This document shows positions 1-10,316 of a stretch of DNA of 64,000 nt, in pieces. Made by a program: the position numbers and the translations under genes. The first letter of the stretch is position 1; each line of letters begins with the position of its first letter. The notes under the pieces are model-generated. The model saw only the letters and a program-made list of their open reading frames with translations. It did no database searches and was not told the DNA's origin. The stretch is taken from NCBI RefSeq assembly GCF_021134715.1, contig NC_060026.1:124001-188000 (forward strand), in the 5' to 3' direction. This DNA comes from Daphnia pulex. Lineage: Eukaryota; Arthropoda; Branchiopoda; Diplostraca; Daphniidae.

Positions 1-668
1 GGCGTCCTTTATTGGTGGCACGACAGCAGGTTTGTCGGCAACGACTGGACGAGTGCTGCTGCTATCAACTTTTTGATCGTGTGGCTGCATACAACAGACC
101 CCGGTAACCTAAATCAATCAAACAAAAACCGGTTCCAATTGAGGACAGAGCCACTTTAGTGAATAAGCCGTCTACACATTATTTGTGAATGAGTGAATGA
201 AATGACTGACTTGTCCTTTGCCATTTTCGCCTGGGTATTGGCATTTGTTGCGAGAAATGATCATCCACGTTTCCTGGACGCTCAGTTGCGACTGGCTCAA
301 ATTCGGGTAACACGAATGGAGGGTCGTGCAGTAGCCGGGATTGCCCGACGCCGAGAAACAGGTCCTTCGATCCAACTTGAATGCCCGGCGGTTTCTTATT
401 ATCGTCTGCACTTTGCTCGCTCCTGGGCTTGCTCCTGGGAAAGAATCACCTGCGCCATCAGCTTTAATATTAACAACAAAATTAGGTCATTGACAATTGA
501 ATTTTTCTCCATTGTTTAATACAAAAATAAAAGGAATTAATTACCTTTCATGATGAAGCCGTTGCCTGTCCGATAATTGCGTCCAGTGACTGGGCAGCTC
601 AGCAGAGTGACGACCGTCAGGAAGAAGAAGAATAAGGCGACTGAAAAGTCATTTGACATCATTGCCAT
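1..668 (-). CDS. Clip-domain serine protease or homologue, 5' part (3' end outside window)
   Basis: Three exons are read on the minus strand: 545-668, 211-449 and 1-108. All have GT-AG boundaries and compatible phases (1, then 0). The start is placed at the ATG ending at 668; a second ATG 6-9 bases downstream is equally possible. The first exon encodes a hydrophobic secretion signal ending near a TLLSCPVTG stretch. Exon 2 and the start of exon 3 make a clip domain: six cysteines in the order C-x9-C-x5-C, a Trp-containing spacer, C, then a GVCC ending. Clip domains are regulatory prodomains of arthropod proteases and homologues acting in haemolymph cascades. After the clip comes a Ser/Thr/Pro/Val linker running off the window, so the protease domain and its catalytic status cannot be judged. 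It is the only gene here with a recognisable clip domain. Confidence 0.72.
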
Positions 669-1000
669 TTTGCTGCTACACACCTGTCGAGTCAATTACA
701 AGTTCACGTAACTTTGAAATGCAAAGGGTTTTGACGACAGCTCTGGCTATGGTTTAATTCATTTGAGAGTCTACGACACCAGCACTTTTAGAAGGTCGAA
801 ATCTAGATGGAGATCCAAGTGCGGCCAATCCGTTACATTCGCAATCGACTTGTGAGCTACTTGTGCCACTTGGCTCGTCTTTTGTGCTGCTTCTATATTG
901 AGGGCATTTACCCGTTATGGGCGGATGACGAAAAAGGACATTCGCATTTGGAATTCATAAAGAAGAAAACATTTCTCACCACTGCTGGGGATGGTCTTTG
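669..1000 (-). promoter_or_regulatory. 5' flank of the clip gene, duplicated at 9.4 kb
   Basis: This stretch lies directly upstream of the clip-gene start. It matches 9389-9720 over several long blocks, for example around 827-905 and 9550-9630, with small indels. No convincing ORF is shared by both copies, so I read it as promoter or 5' UTR sequence carried by duplication. The rest of the gap to 1437 is AT-rich and I see no gene in it. Confidence 0.45.
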
Positions 1001-1440
1001 ACAATTGCAACGTCAGCAGCGAACTGAATGACACATCACACGCCGCTGGTCATTCTTGTTGTTGAACGACTTGCTCCGCTCTAAATAAAAATCAGCACCG
1101 CTCTATAAATCTATATAAACTATCGCTACAGAAATGTCCATCCACGGCTATTAGGTTATTATTCCATTGCTTATTTCTTTTCACAAATTTCATGATTGCT
1201 TGATTTAAAAAATATTGATTTGTTGGACTTGAGGAGGTAAGCTGGTAAACGCACTGATCCAATAAAATGTGTTTAGCATCAGTTATTACTTGCTTGGGCT
1301 AATGTTTATTTCAAATTCTAACAAAAAGTAATAGCAATAAGGCTTGAAATAATTAATAATAAGTCAGCCGAAACTGAATTGAAAAATATTAGAACTAATA
1401 ATTAGATTTTTCAATTTCATAATGGTTTCTTTTCATAATT

Positions 1441-1465
1441 TGTTGGTCGTGTTGTCGTTATTCTT
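1441..1465 (-). promoter_or_regulatory. Conserved 3' UTR box of SPH gene 1473-3217
   Basis: On the minus strand, just after the stop codon, is an ACGACAACACGACCAACA-like string. It resembles boxes in the same position after the other SPH genes (5671, 10271, 14690, 20426 and 62270). Function unknown; a transcript-level element or a 3'-processing signal is possible. Confidence 0.4.
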
Positions 1466-1472
1466 GATATTT

Positions 1473-3217
1473 TTAATTCGCGAGGTACGTATCAATCCAG
1501 GGCCTGAAGGCCGACACTCTGGTTTGGAGGCTATTCGTAGTGCAATCATCTAGGTCAAAAGACAAGAGTTTGATTTAAATGATTTGATGCATACAGCAAA
1601 ACCCACAATGCCCCATTCGAAATAATTACTTGAGGAGTAGCTGTTGATTCCGATTTGAGTCCAAACACCCGGCGACGTGAGGACGAGAACTGGACCGCCA
1701 ATGTCACCCTACAATTGAGATACAATTCACTTTTAGCACGTGAGAAAAGCCAACTCGATTGTTGAGAGAGGGAATAAGACTCACTGGACAAATGTAATTG
1801 GTGGTAGAGGAAATACAGATATTTGCTGTCGAAACATATTTGCCAAAGTTCGCTTCCAACTTGCAGTCGGCGTTGGACAAAACGGAAACTGTGCCCTGGT
1901 TCAGTGCGGTGCTTGGTGTGGGTGGTGCAGCAGGGTCTGGAATTGAACAAATAAAATGCATTTCGTATCGAAATCAATACAGTTGATAATCAGATAAGGA
2001 TTTTGTATTACCACTACTAAAAGCCGTTCCCCATCCCACAATAACAGCCGATTGGTCGACGTATTGGTCGGGATCTGCATTGGCCGGTGGCAGACAAACA
2101 GGGACAATAAACTTGGTAAGAGCGATAGGTGCGTCCAGTGTTAGGATGGCGATGTCATTGGCCTAAACAGAAACAATATACAACATTACAAACGAATCAC
2201 AGTAAACAGTCAAAAAACATTTTCGTGTTGATGTGGCAACTTACATAGGTGAAGGCGTTGTATTGGTTATGAAGAACCATTTTATTGATCCTTCTCGTCA
2301 TTTGGACGTTTGGTGCTGGGTTCGCTGCATCAGTTGAAGGCGACAGACCAATCAATACGGTCACACCCGACAGCTCAAACAAAGACATACTTTACGTATG
2401 CATGATAAAAAGTGGAAAAACGCTTTTTACTTTATAATGAAATTTCAATTGAACCTGTGAAATCGTATTTATACTCTTCCAAACAACTGGCCGCCAAAAG
2501 AACTTTCGAATCAGAAATCAAAGTTCCACTACAAAAAAAGACACCTGGATCAGCATCAAATGTTCTCAGGGTTACCTGTAATCAAATATTATTGCAGTTT
2601 ACTATCATTTAAGTAATTCTAGATAAATCAATCAACTCACCAAGAACATCCAGGAATGGCTGCCGGAAGCAGGAGCGGATGAGCTTACGATCCTTTCGCC
2701 AGCAGTCAACGACCGTGCGGGTAAGGCGGTCGGTCCTTTGCCGCACTGAATCCCTGGCGCTGGAGTTGTTGTCGTCGTTGCTGCCGATGCTATTCCTACT
2801 GCCGCTTGCCTACCGGAAGAGTCGACGGGATACCCGAATGAATAGGACCATCCGTTGGGTCTCTGCTCCTGCTGGCGATACATCATTGGATAAGGATAAA
2901 CGGATGGCACCGGAACGAAGGCTGGATTGGTAATTTCTCCGTACAGTGACTTGCCGTGATTCGAGGGAGCATATCCCACACCGGCAACTGAAATCAAACA
3001 ATATTAAACATGTATACGTTAGATTCAACTACAGTTAACTTTTAAACTTAAAGAGAGGAAACTAATTTGACTTACAATCGATGACGACGGCATCTTTTGT
3101 ACGGGAGACGCGAGGAAGGAAGGCGAAACTGGACGCTGGACTGCAGCAGCAGCTCAGCAGAGTCACGATCGCCAATGAGACGAAAGCGGCTGATAAACCT
3201 TTTTGATGGCCCAACAT
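1473..3217 (-). CDS. Masquerade-like serine protease homologue, 397 aa
   Basis: Exons on the minus strand: 3076-3217, 2641-2987, 2475-2575, 2245-2389, 2012-2162, 1785-1936, 1630-1708 and 1473-1549. Phases are consistent and total 398 codons with stop. Residues 1-35 form a signal peptide (TLLSCCC, then FAFLPRVSR). The next exon is a Pro/Tyr-rich linker ending in QCGKGP and an imperfect activation-like segment. The chymotrypsin fold follows: C-S-G-T near 178, LLAASC where the catalytic His should be (Ser193), NDIA with Asp248 kept, and GDIGGP with Ile349 in place of the nucleophile. The protein is therefore predicted secreted and non-catalytic. A non-coding first exon lies near 3390-3435 with a TATA-like box at about 3461-3468. 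It differs from its paralogues in having Ser rather than Gln at the His site. Confidence 0.85.
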
Positions 3218-3387
3218 TCTCCTAATATAAATTAAATTACGTTCAAACGAGAAACATTCAATTCAATTGTGACAATAACATTTTACTCTGAAAATTGACA
3301 TTGCGTTTCAGTCTCAACATTGAATTGGATTTCAATTTACTATTAGAACTAAATACATCAATTAAATTAATTAAATGTTATAATTAC

Positions 3388-3470
3388 CTTGATTGTTGCA
3401 GAGGATCGTGTTGTTTCGACTTGGACGAAACTTGTGATTCCCTTTGGAGCTGGGCTTCCCTTTTTATTGC
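3388..3470 (-). promoter_or_regulatory. Promoter and 5' UTR exon of SPH gene 1473-3217
   Basis: Minus strand: AATAAAAAGGGAAGCC at about 3450-3468 serves as a TATA-like box. It is followed by an exon-like stretch ending in AATCAAG before a GTAATT donor near 3388. The same arrangement precedes the genes at 14.7 and 20.5 kb. Confidence 0.5.
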
Positions 3471-5670
3471 CGGAGTGAGGACGCTCAAGAGTCGCAAGAA
3501 GCACCGCCCTCGTGTACTATCGTTGAATTGCGTTGAACTGAGCCACCGCCCTTTGAAATAAAGGACAATGAAGCGACACGAAACAAATTTAAATTTGTTA
3601 AGTTCATTCGGGAACGAAGACGATACGAAAACATGAGAAAAAGTAGACCCACCCCATCCCTCCCCTTCCCCCCCTGTTATTTACATTGATTATTCACCTC
3701 CCAAAACTCTTGTTTGATGTTCAATTTTGTGCGGCTTTTGGCTCTCTATAGTCTGCTGGCGCCGACCTTCAATGTCAGCGAAATTCAAATCAACTCGTTG
3801 GCCTTCTATACGCTCAATTCGGAGTTATCATAGAATCGGCACGTTCTTCCTAGTCAAACTCGTTTCGTTAACAAGTACGTACATTTTCCTTACTCTGTTA
3901 TAGATCGTATACTTTGGCGACTTAAACTTCGTACCTGTTGTTGAGTGTGACTCCTGCGATTTCATTTCGTTTAAAGTTTTGTGCAGATTAGGTAGTCACA
4001 AACTCATCGGTGCGGCAGTGCTGATATAGATCCTTGCTGACGTCTCAGTAATCGATCTATTGGCAAAATCGAGAGAATAGCAAAGATTTGATAATAATTT
4101 CTATTTAAAAAAAAAAAAGTGTTATTAGTCGAAAGAGCTGATTCATTTAAAATTTGACAAACCGTATTATAAAGCCACGAATTTCAGAATTTTCCTATGA
4201 AGTTTCATTTGGTAAAATTTTGCCAACTACTCGTCAAACTTATTTGATTTGCTGCTGTACATGGAAGTAGAAAAACAAATATAAAAGTCAAGTGACCTTG
4301 CGTAAACGTAAAATATTTTATGACAATTAAATAAGATATGAATGCGCATCAGGCACCATTTTCCCAAAATATCGTCATTATATTTGATCTATTTTTCTAA
4401 TAAAACAATTCATTTTATTATTCAAGTAATATCGAGTCGTTGATCGAATAAATAAAAGGAAAAATAAATTTCATTCACGCTCATCGTCTAATTGGATTTG
4501 ACTGTACTACCGCAAATTCTTAGAATATTACTTTTAAATATTCACTCGATCAATTGAATTACTTATGGCTGACACATGGCGCAAAGATGTATATAGGATA
4601 CTGTCGATACGGATTTGGCGGAAAAGTGCATTTAATGGAAAGGACAAGAAAAACAGTCGCCACTACGCATATATGATAGAAAACAAGTTTACGGTGGAAA
4701 TCAGCCAAACAGACGCTGCTCGCTTTTTCAAATCAAAAAGAAAACGCAATGCTATCGCCCTCACGTGCGATAGTATTTGATGCTCTATTATGGAGTGCAC
4801 GGGACATTGAGACAACGTTCGAGAGCAATAACATTTGAAGGTGAGCCAGTTGCGCTCAAGTGTACTGGTCAAATTGGCAGAGTTTGCGAGCGATCGCGCC
4901 ACGTTTGATCAACAGTTCAACAATTTCAACTAGACGACACTATGCAAATGTGTCCAGTGTTGGGTTTCTGTACACCAACTATGGAAGGTTTGATTGTTCG
5001 ACATCACGTACCTGTTGCTGGGGGAGCGAAAGAAGAAGAAAGGACAGTATGTAGAGAAAACGAGACAATGCTGGGTTGATGTACTAGTCGAAACCGGAAT
5101 GGAGAAGAATTGCACCAGCAACAGGTTCTAGAAGCAACTGCAACGCGACCTGTAATAAGTAATTAGAATCTTTAGTGAATATTTCTAAAAGAATTGACAG
5201 CCTGTATGTATCACCTTTTACACCTACGATGGAAAGCGCGGCGAAGGTTTTCTTTAGAGTGAAACAAGTTTTCAAAAAGATCATATCGATTGGTTTTAAT
5301 TGAAAGAATGTGAGCCTGAGAAATTAAAATCCATCTTTAACATTGTCAAAACAATTAAATTAAATTAATTATTAATCACCTGAGCAAAAAATCCAAGCCA
5401 ATTTTACACCACCAAGATGATGTAAAATTTCCAAGTGACGATGGCAACTTTATACCGTCGTTTTGATTATACCAAACGCAGAAAAAATGGTTATTATAAA
5501 AGTCACAACAACAATGTCAGCAGATGCTGTATTCCAATTACTAAATAAATGCACCCATGCATAGGAAAGCATTGAATAAAATAACCGTTGAAAGCCAGCC
5601 AAAAGAAAAAAAGATTGCTAAGAAATCGTAAGAAATTTAAGAGGAATAAATAAAACGACGAAGCTATAGG
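3470..5670. other. Intergenic, no gene recognised
   Basis: AT-rich spacer between two SPH genes. Positions 3780-3830 hold the conserved upstream module of the gene at 1473-3217. Around 4800-5160 short pieces resemble 9700-9790 (a GCAACAGGTTCTAGAAGCAAC-like string at about 5117), probably old duplicated debris. The small ORFs are AT-rich and show no domain. Confidence 0.5.
3780..3830 (-). promoter_or_regulatory. Conserved upstream module (SPH gene 1473-3217)
   Basis: About 320 bp upstream of the TATA-like box. It contains AAATTCAAATCAACTCGTTG, then GGCCTTCTATAC and ATTCGGAGTT. Similar modules occur at 8511-8575, 13078-13150, 16857-16925 and 22672-22745, upstream of the other minus-strand SPH genes. 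Confidence 0.45.
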
Positions 5671-5695
5671 TGTCATTCCATGTTGGTCGTCGTCA
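5671..5695 (-). promoter_or_regulatory. Conserved 3' UTR box of SPH gene 5718-7973
   Basis: The minus strand reads ACGACGACCAACATGGAATG, followed by ACAC, about 25 bases after the stop. It is nearly identical to the box after the plus-strand gene at 62270, despite about 57 kb of separation and opposite orientation. Confidence 0.5.
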
Positions 5696-5717
5696 TTATA
5701 TCGGTGTGGAATTACTT

Positions 5718-7973
5718 TCAAATCATGTACAAGTTAATCCATGGCGTGTACGCCGACACTCTGGTTTTGAGGCCAATGGAAGCGCAGTCTGTATACAACA
5801 GACAAGTGTCATCAACACCTTTCGCTATATTTGATTCTCAGCCAAAACCTGTTTTAGAAAAATGCTTACTTTTGGTGTAGCTGTTGATTCCAATCAAAGT
5901 CCAGGTCCCCGAAGACGATAGAACAACTACTGGACCGCCAACGTCGCCCTAAAATTGAGCAAGAGTTTGGTTTTAGCACATAAGGAAGTGACTTTAATTG
6001 TTAATTGTTGACTTACTAAACAGGTGAATTTTTCAGGAGAACTGACACAGATATTGGTGTCTATGACGTATTGTCCAATGATGGGATCCATTCTACACTC
6101 ATCATTAGCTGAAATCGAAACCTTGGCTTGTTGCAGGAAGGGGTTGAGAGTGGCTAGAGAGGCTCTAGATGTAGCTGGTGGAAGACTTTTGCCTCCAACA
6201 ACAATTACACCTCCAAGCCCAATATTTATAGCAACACTATTACTAGCAGTGCCAGTTCCAGTACTAACACCACCTACAGTCCCACTGCTACTAATTGTTC
6301 CAGTGATACTTTCAGTCCCCAGAACAGAGCTAGTGCCAGTCCCTGTTCCAGTCCCAGCCCCTGTGGTTGCTCCTGTTTCACTGCCAGCTCCTGTGGATGC
6401 TCCTGTTCCACTGCCAGCGCCCGTTCCAGTAACTACTCCTGTTCCAACCCCGGTGGCTGTTCCTGTCCCAGCCCCAATAACGGTTTCTGTTTCAACGGCC
6501 GTTCCTATTCCAGCCCCTATTCCAGTGCCGACACCTGTTCCACTGCCACCCCCTGTGGTTGCTCCTGTTCCACTGCCAGCCCCGGTTCCAGTAATTACTC
6601 CTGTTTCAACCCCTGTTCCAGTCCCTGTTGCTACCCCTGTTCCAGCTCCTGTTCCAGCTCCTGTTCCAGCTTCTGTTCCAGCTCCTGTTCCAGCCCCTGT
6701 TCCAGCCCCTGTTCCAGTTCCAGCCCCTGTTCCAGTTCCTGCCCCTGTTGCTGTTGCTGTTCCAGCCCCTGTTCCAGCCCCAGCTCCAGTGGCCATCTCT
6801 GTTCCAGCCCCAGTGCCAGCATCCGTACCACCCCATCCCAAAATGATGGCATCTTGGTCGACGTAGTTGTTAAGATCTGTACTGGCCGGTGGCAAACAAA
6901 CAGGTGCAACATATCTGGATAAAACCACTGGCGTGTCCAGTGTTATCATAGCGATGTCATTGGCCTAATCGAAAACAAAAACAAAGAACAAATCAAGTAC
7001 CAAAAATAGTTCCGTTCAATTATAGCAACTTACATAGGTGATGGCATTGTATTTGCTGTGAAGGACAACTTTGCTGATTCTCCTCGTCATTTGGATGTCT
7101 GACAGGTCAGATGCATACAGTCCAATCAATACGGTCACAGACGACATATCAGCCGAAGACATTCTATAATACATGCAAGAAAAATTGATATAAATTATAA
7201 AAGAAATGTAAATAAGTCCAAAAATCTTTTACTTTTCCAGGCACTGGGCCGCCGTTAGAACTTTGGTTTCACTAATCAAAGTTCCGGCACAAAATATGCC
7301 ACCAGCTTTTTTCAGAGCTACCTATGAACAAGTAAATTAAATGTGATAGTGCTATTAAGTATTTGACAACAACAAACGCACACAATTCTGATCATTCATA
7401 AAAATCAACTCACTATAAAAGGCCAGACGTTCTTTTTTGTGTTGGATCCGCCTGCAATCTTGTCGGTGATCCCGAGCCGTGTTTTGGGCATGGTGGCCGG
7501 TCCACGGCCGCACTGAATCGCTTGTTTTACTGCCAGCTGCTTTCTAGGTTTGCCAATTCGCCTGGTAAACGGAACATCTGCAGGAGCAATTAGACTAGGA
7601 TGTCCGTACGAATAAGTTCGCCAATTGTAAAACGGTAGCTGCTGCTGCTGCACCATTGGATAGGGAGAAAATGAAGATGGAACCCGGATGATTCCTGGAT
7701 TAATAATGTCCCCGTAAAAGTTCTGGCTGCGATAGCCAGGAGCATATCCGACACCGTCAACTGAAATAAAAAAAATAAAAAAAAATCAAATTAGGCCAAC
7801 ATTTACGAATGATGAGAGAAAAATTAATTTTGAATACAATCAACGATGATGGCATCATCTGTACGTGATACGCGTGGAAGGAAGGCGAAACTGGACGGGC
7901 ACCAGCAACTCAACAGAGTCACGACCGCAAAGAACATAATGAATTTTGTAAACCCTTTGCGAGCACTCGCCAT
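5718..7973 (-). CDS. Masquerade-like SPH with Gly-Ala-Thr repeat insert, 599 aa
   Basis: Exons (minus): 7838-7973, 7414-7760, 7233-7321, 7034-7163, 6017-6964, 5870-5948 and 5718-5788, totalling 600 codons with stop. There is a signal peptide, a 116-residue linker ([13 protein letters not shown]..., QCGRGP, then K-IAGG), and then the protease-like domain. Catalytic positions: TAAQC (His to Gln187), NDIA (Asp237 kept) and GDVGGP (Ser to Val553). One large exon (948 bp) fuses what are two exons in the genes at 1.5, 14.7, 20.5 and 60.4 kb. Directly after ILGWGGTD it inserts about 195 residues of GAGT/GTGT-type repeat before the conserved [11 protein letters not shown] and LQQAKVSIS region. The repeat lies between the two beta-barrel halves. 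The TATA-like box is at about 8249-8257 and the 5' UTR exon starts at 8157. Confidence 0.82.
6236..6820 (-). repeat. In-frame Gly-Ala-Thr minisatellite inside an SPH exon
   Basis: About 195 codons of a degenerate 6/12-bp unit reading G-A-G-T, G-T-G-T or A-T-G-A on the coding (minus) strand, with a Ser/Thr-rich end. Many Thr and Ser residues make O-glycosylation plausible. The long plus-strand reading frame here (Pro-Val-Pro-Ala) is only the antisense of this repeat. Confidence 0.85.
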
Positions 7974-8156
7974 TTTCCTAAATCAGATCAAGTTATTGAG
8001 CTTTAAATTCGACATTCAATCATATCATATTAAAATTTGAATAAAAGGAAATCAATTGATCAAGAGCTCACTATGAAGATTAGACAAAAACCCCTCAAAG
8101 TTGAAGCGCTAATAATTGCAACAAAGTAAATAACTGAAAGAGCTTTTTAAACTTAC

Positions 8157-8257
8157 CCTACTATTGTTGGCCGTGTAATTGTAGTGTAACTCGTGTTGAC
8201 GCTTCGACTGCGACGACCCATTTGAGACGCCCTGTCCCACTGTTGTTGGCTTTTATC
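8157..8257 (-). promoter_or_regulatory. Promoter and 5' UTR exon of SPH gene 5718-7973
   Basis: The minus strand has TTTGATAAAAGCC at about 8249-8260 and a non-coding exon ending at 8157 before a GTAAGT donor. The exon contains CGTGTTACACTAC-type sequence shared with the genes' copies at 12740, 33867 and 46995. Confidence 0.55.
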
Positions 8258-8510
8258 AAAGGAAGATTGAGGGCGTCTTGAAGCCACACCTTATTCAAAA
8301 ATAAATTAACGAAAAAAGGAATTATTTGGCATCAAAACACACCCTTTGTCCTTTGAAGGAAGAAATGAAAACAAGAAGCACAATCTCAATGATATCTACA
8401 AAATGTCAATACTAACCATAACACGCCAGGGTAACGAAGAGCCCTCGGTGGGTTCTTCTAGCGTCGGGTATCAGGATATCCCGTGTAATTGAGCACCCGC
8501 ATCTCAACCT

Positions 8511-8575
8511 TCACCGTGAGCAGAATGCAAATGACTTATGGTGGCTTTCTGCTGTACTCTAAATTCGGAGGTTGA
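8511..8575 (-). promoter_or_regulatory. Conserved upstream module with octamer (SPH gene 5718-7973)
   Basis: Contains CACCGTGAGCAGAATGCAAA and TGACTT, then TCTAAATTCGGAGGTTGAT. ATGCAAAT is the classic POU/octamer core; the factor is not known for this organism. The same order of blocks recurs at 13078, 34214 and 47340. Confidence 0.5.
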
Positions 8576-9388
8576 TTTGGTTGTCGCCTTCCTTTGATTC
8601 AAACCCGCCGTTCGGTGCAAGTGTAATTGAATTGGTTTCCATAATTTCGTTGAAGGTCGTATTGGTGAGTTTCCATTTTCGTTCCATCGCAAAACACGTT
8701 CCGATCATACCTTAAGCTATTCTCACCAACCTGTCTCTATTCCATGTCCAATCCCTAATCGAAATAATGGTACCGTATGAGCCGTGAATCGCCATTCAAT
8801 TCCTGAAAGGATAAAACAGCTGCCAACTGAATGAACCTAAAATCAATAAAAACAGAAATTTGACTGTGAATAGCAAGGTTTCGATATAAAAATCATGTAT
8901 AATTCTACCCACTTCGTTTGACTAAAATCATTCAGACCAACATAGAAATAGGGGTATCCACGAAAATCCTGGATTGCATTGGCAGCGCATATTTTCGGAA
9001 ATACCCTGCACCTAAAAAAATGTAATCAAACCTAGATTTAAAATGATGCAAGATTAGGCCTAGCTGTTCTGTGCTGAAATCTTAGTTAAAATCGCCAGAA
9101 AAAAGTCAGAGGGTGTTGCATGTTAAAAAGGATTGACATTTCATTGTTTTATTATACAATTCAATTTACTTGCCTTCGCAGATCAGTCTGTAAATAATCA
9201 CCTTCTTCGCCGTCAACTAAACAAAAAACCCAGGTCGTAGGCCTATATGCTGTCTTTAAATCCTATCGCCATGATTCAGAGAAAATAAACATGAAAATTA
9301 AACGACAGACAATCCTAGTCTAAAATGACCGGCTGATTCTCAACTAGCTCGAAAAATGAAATATTTGGCTGACCCATTGACATTACAA

Positions 9389-9720
9389 TTGCTGCTACTC
9401 ACCTGTCGAGTCAATTACAAGCGATTACAAGTTAACGTAACTTTGAAATGCAAAGGGTTTTTAAGACAATACACAGCTCGGGCTTGTTTAATTCCTTTGA
9501 GTGTTTTAAGAAAACGACTTCAGCACCTTGTCAAATTCGAGATGGAGAACCTGCGGCCAATCCGTTACATTCGCAATCGACTTGTGAGCTACTTGTGCCA
9601 CTTGGCTCGTCTTTTGTGCTTCTATTGAGGGCATTTACCCGTTATGCGGAGAGAGCAACCACTCATTTCACTCGCAATTGCCAATGATAAAGAAGAAAAC
9701 ATTTCTTACCGCTGTTGTAG
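9389..9720 (-). repeat. Orphan duplicate of the clip-gene promoter region
   Basis: High identity to 669-1000 in several blocks (for example TGCGGCCAATCCGTTACATT and TCGCAATCGACTTGTGAGCT). On its minus-strand downstream side there is only a degraded start (ATGTCAATGGGTCAG) that leads to a stop. Read as a relic of a duplicated clip gene. Confidence 0.5.
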
Positions 9721-10270
9721 AGTCAGACTAGTAGGAACAGGTTCCAGAAGCAACTCTTACAACCTGTAAAATGTATCAGTACAAAATCTTTAATAGAAAT
9801 CACCATTACATAATCGATAATAATACTATACCTTTCATCGAAGTTGTTTAGAAAGAGCGGCCACAGTTTTTTGTGTGTCAAGATACGCAATTTTTTCTTA
9901 CTTAACTAAGATTGTTTTAGTAATAGTTTGAAATTACATCAAGAGAGCCTAAAAATTTAGAAAAAAAAACGCGTTACTTGGTGGTGAAAAATGTTTCAAC
10001 TGGACAATAACAACTTACTTTACCGTCATCAATTTCTTCGGCACCAAACACCAGGAGAAACAATGGCATCTTACAATGTGAGCAGATGCGTAGTGCTTGA
10101 ACTAATGTTTATTGGGATCTCGAAATAAATGCACTCATGCAGTGAACAGCTCAGGTTTAAAATAAATCACCAAATATCCAACCGAAACCGAAGAATGAAA
10201 TAGATTTGAAAGCGAATTTCAAGATGTTTCAGGGAAATAAAGAAAAACGATGAAAAATAATCAACGTAAA

Positions 10271-10296
10271 GTCTTCCCACGTTGGTGGTCGTCATT
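10271..10296 (-). promoter_or_regulatory. Conserved 3' UTR box of SPH gene 10317-12592
   Basis: Minus strand ATGACGACCACCAACGTGGG, about 20 bases after the stop. It is a variant of the box after the other SPH genes. Confidence 0.42.
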
Positions 10297-10316
10297 ATAT
10301 CCGTGTGGTATTATTT

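Larger units (their letters stand above)
8260..10270. other. Intergenic; holds an orphan copy of the clip-gene 5' flank
   Basis: 8511-8575 is the conserved upstream module with octamer-like ATGCAAAT. 9389-9720 repeats the sequence found upstream of the clip gene at 669-1000, but no clip-coding exon follows it on the minus strand. The remaining sequence is AT-rich without a supported gene. Confidence 0.5.

Noticed and set aside
6236-6820. CRISPR-like regular repeats
   Set aside because: The units are adjacent and protein-coding, without unique spacers; eukaryotic context.
6024-6866. 280-residue plus-strand frame rich in Pro-Val-Ala
   Set aside because: Exact antisense of the Gly-Ala-Thr repeat inside the minus-strand SPH exon. 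The repeat keeps several frames open, and only the minus frame joins conserved protease-like sequence at both ends.
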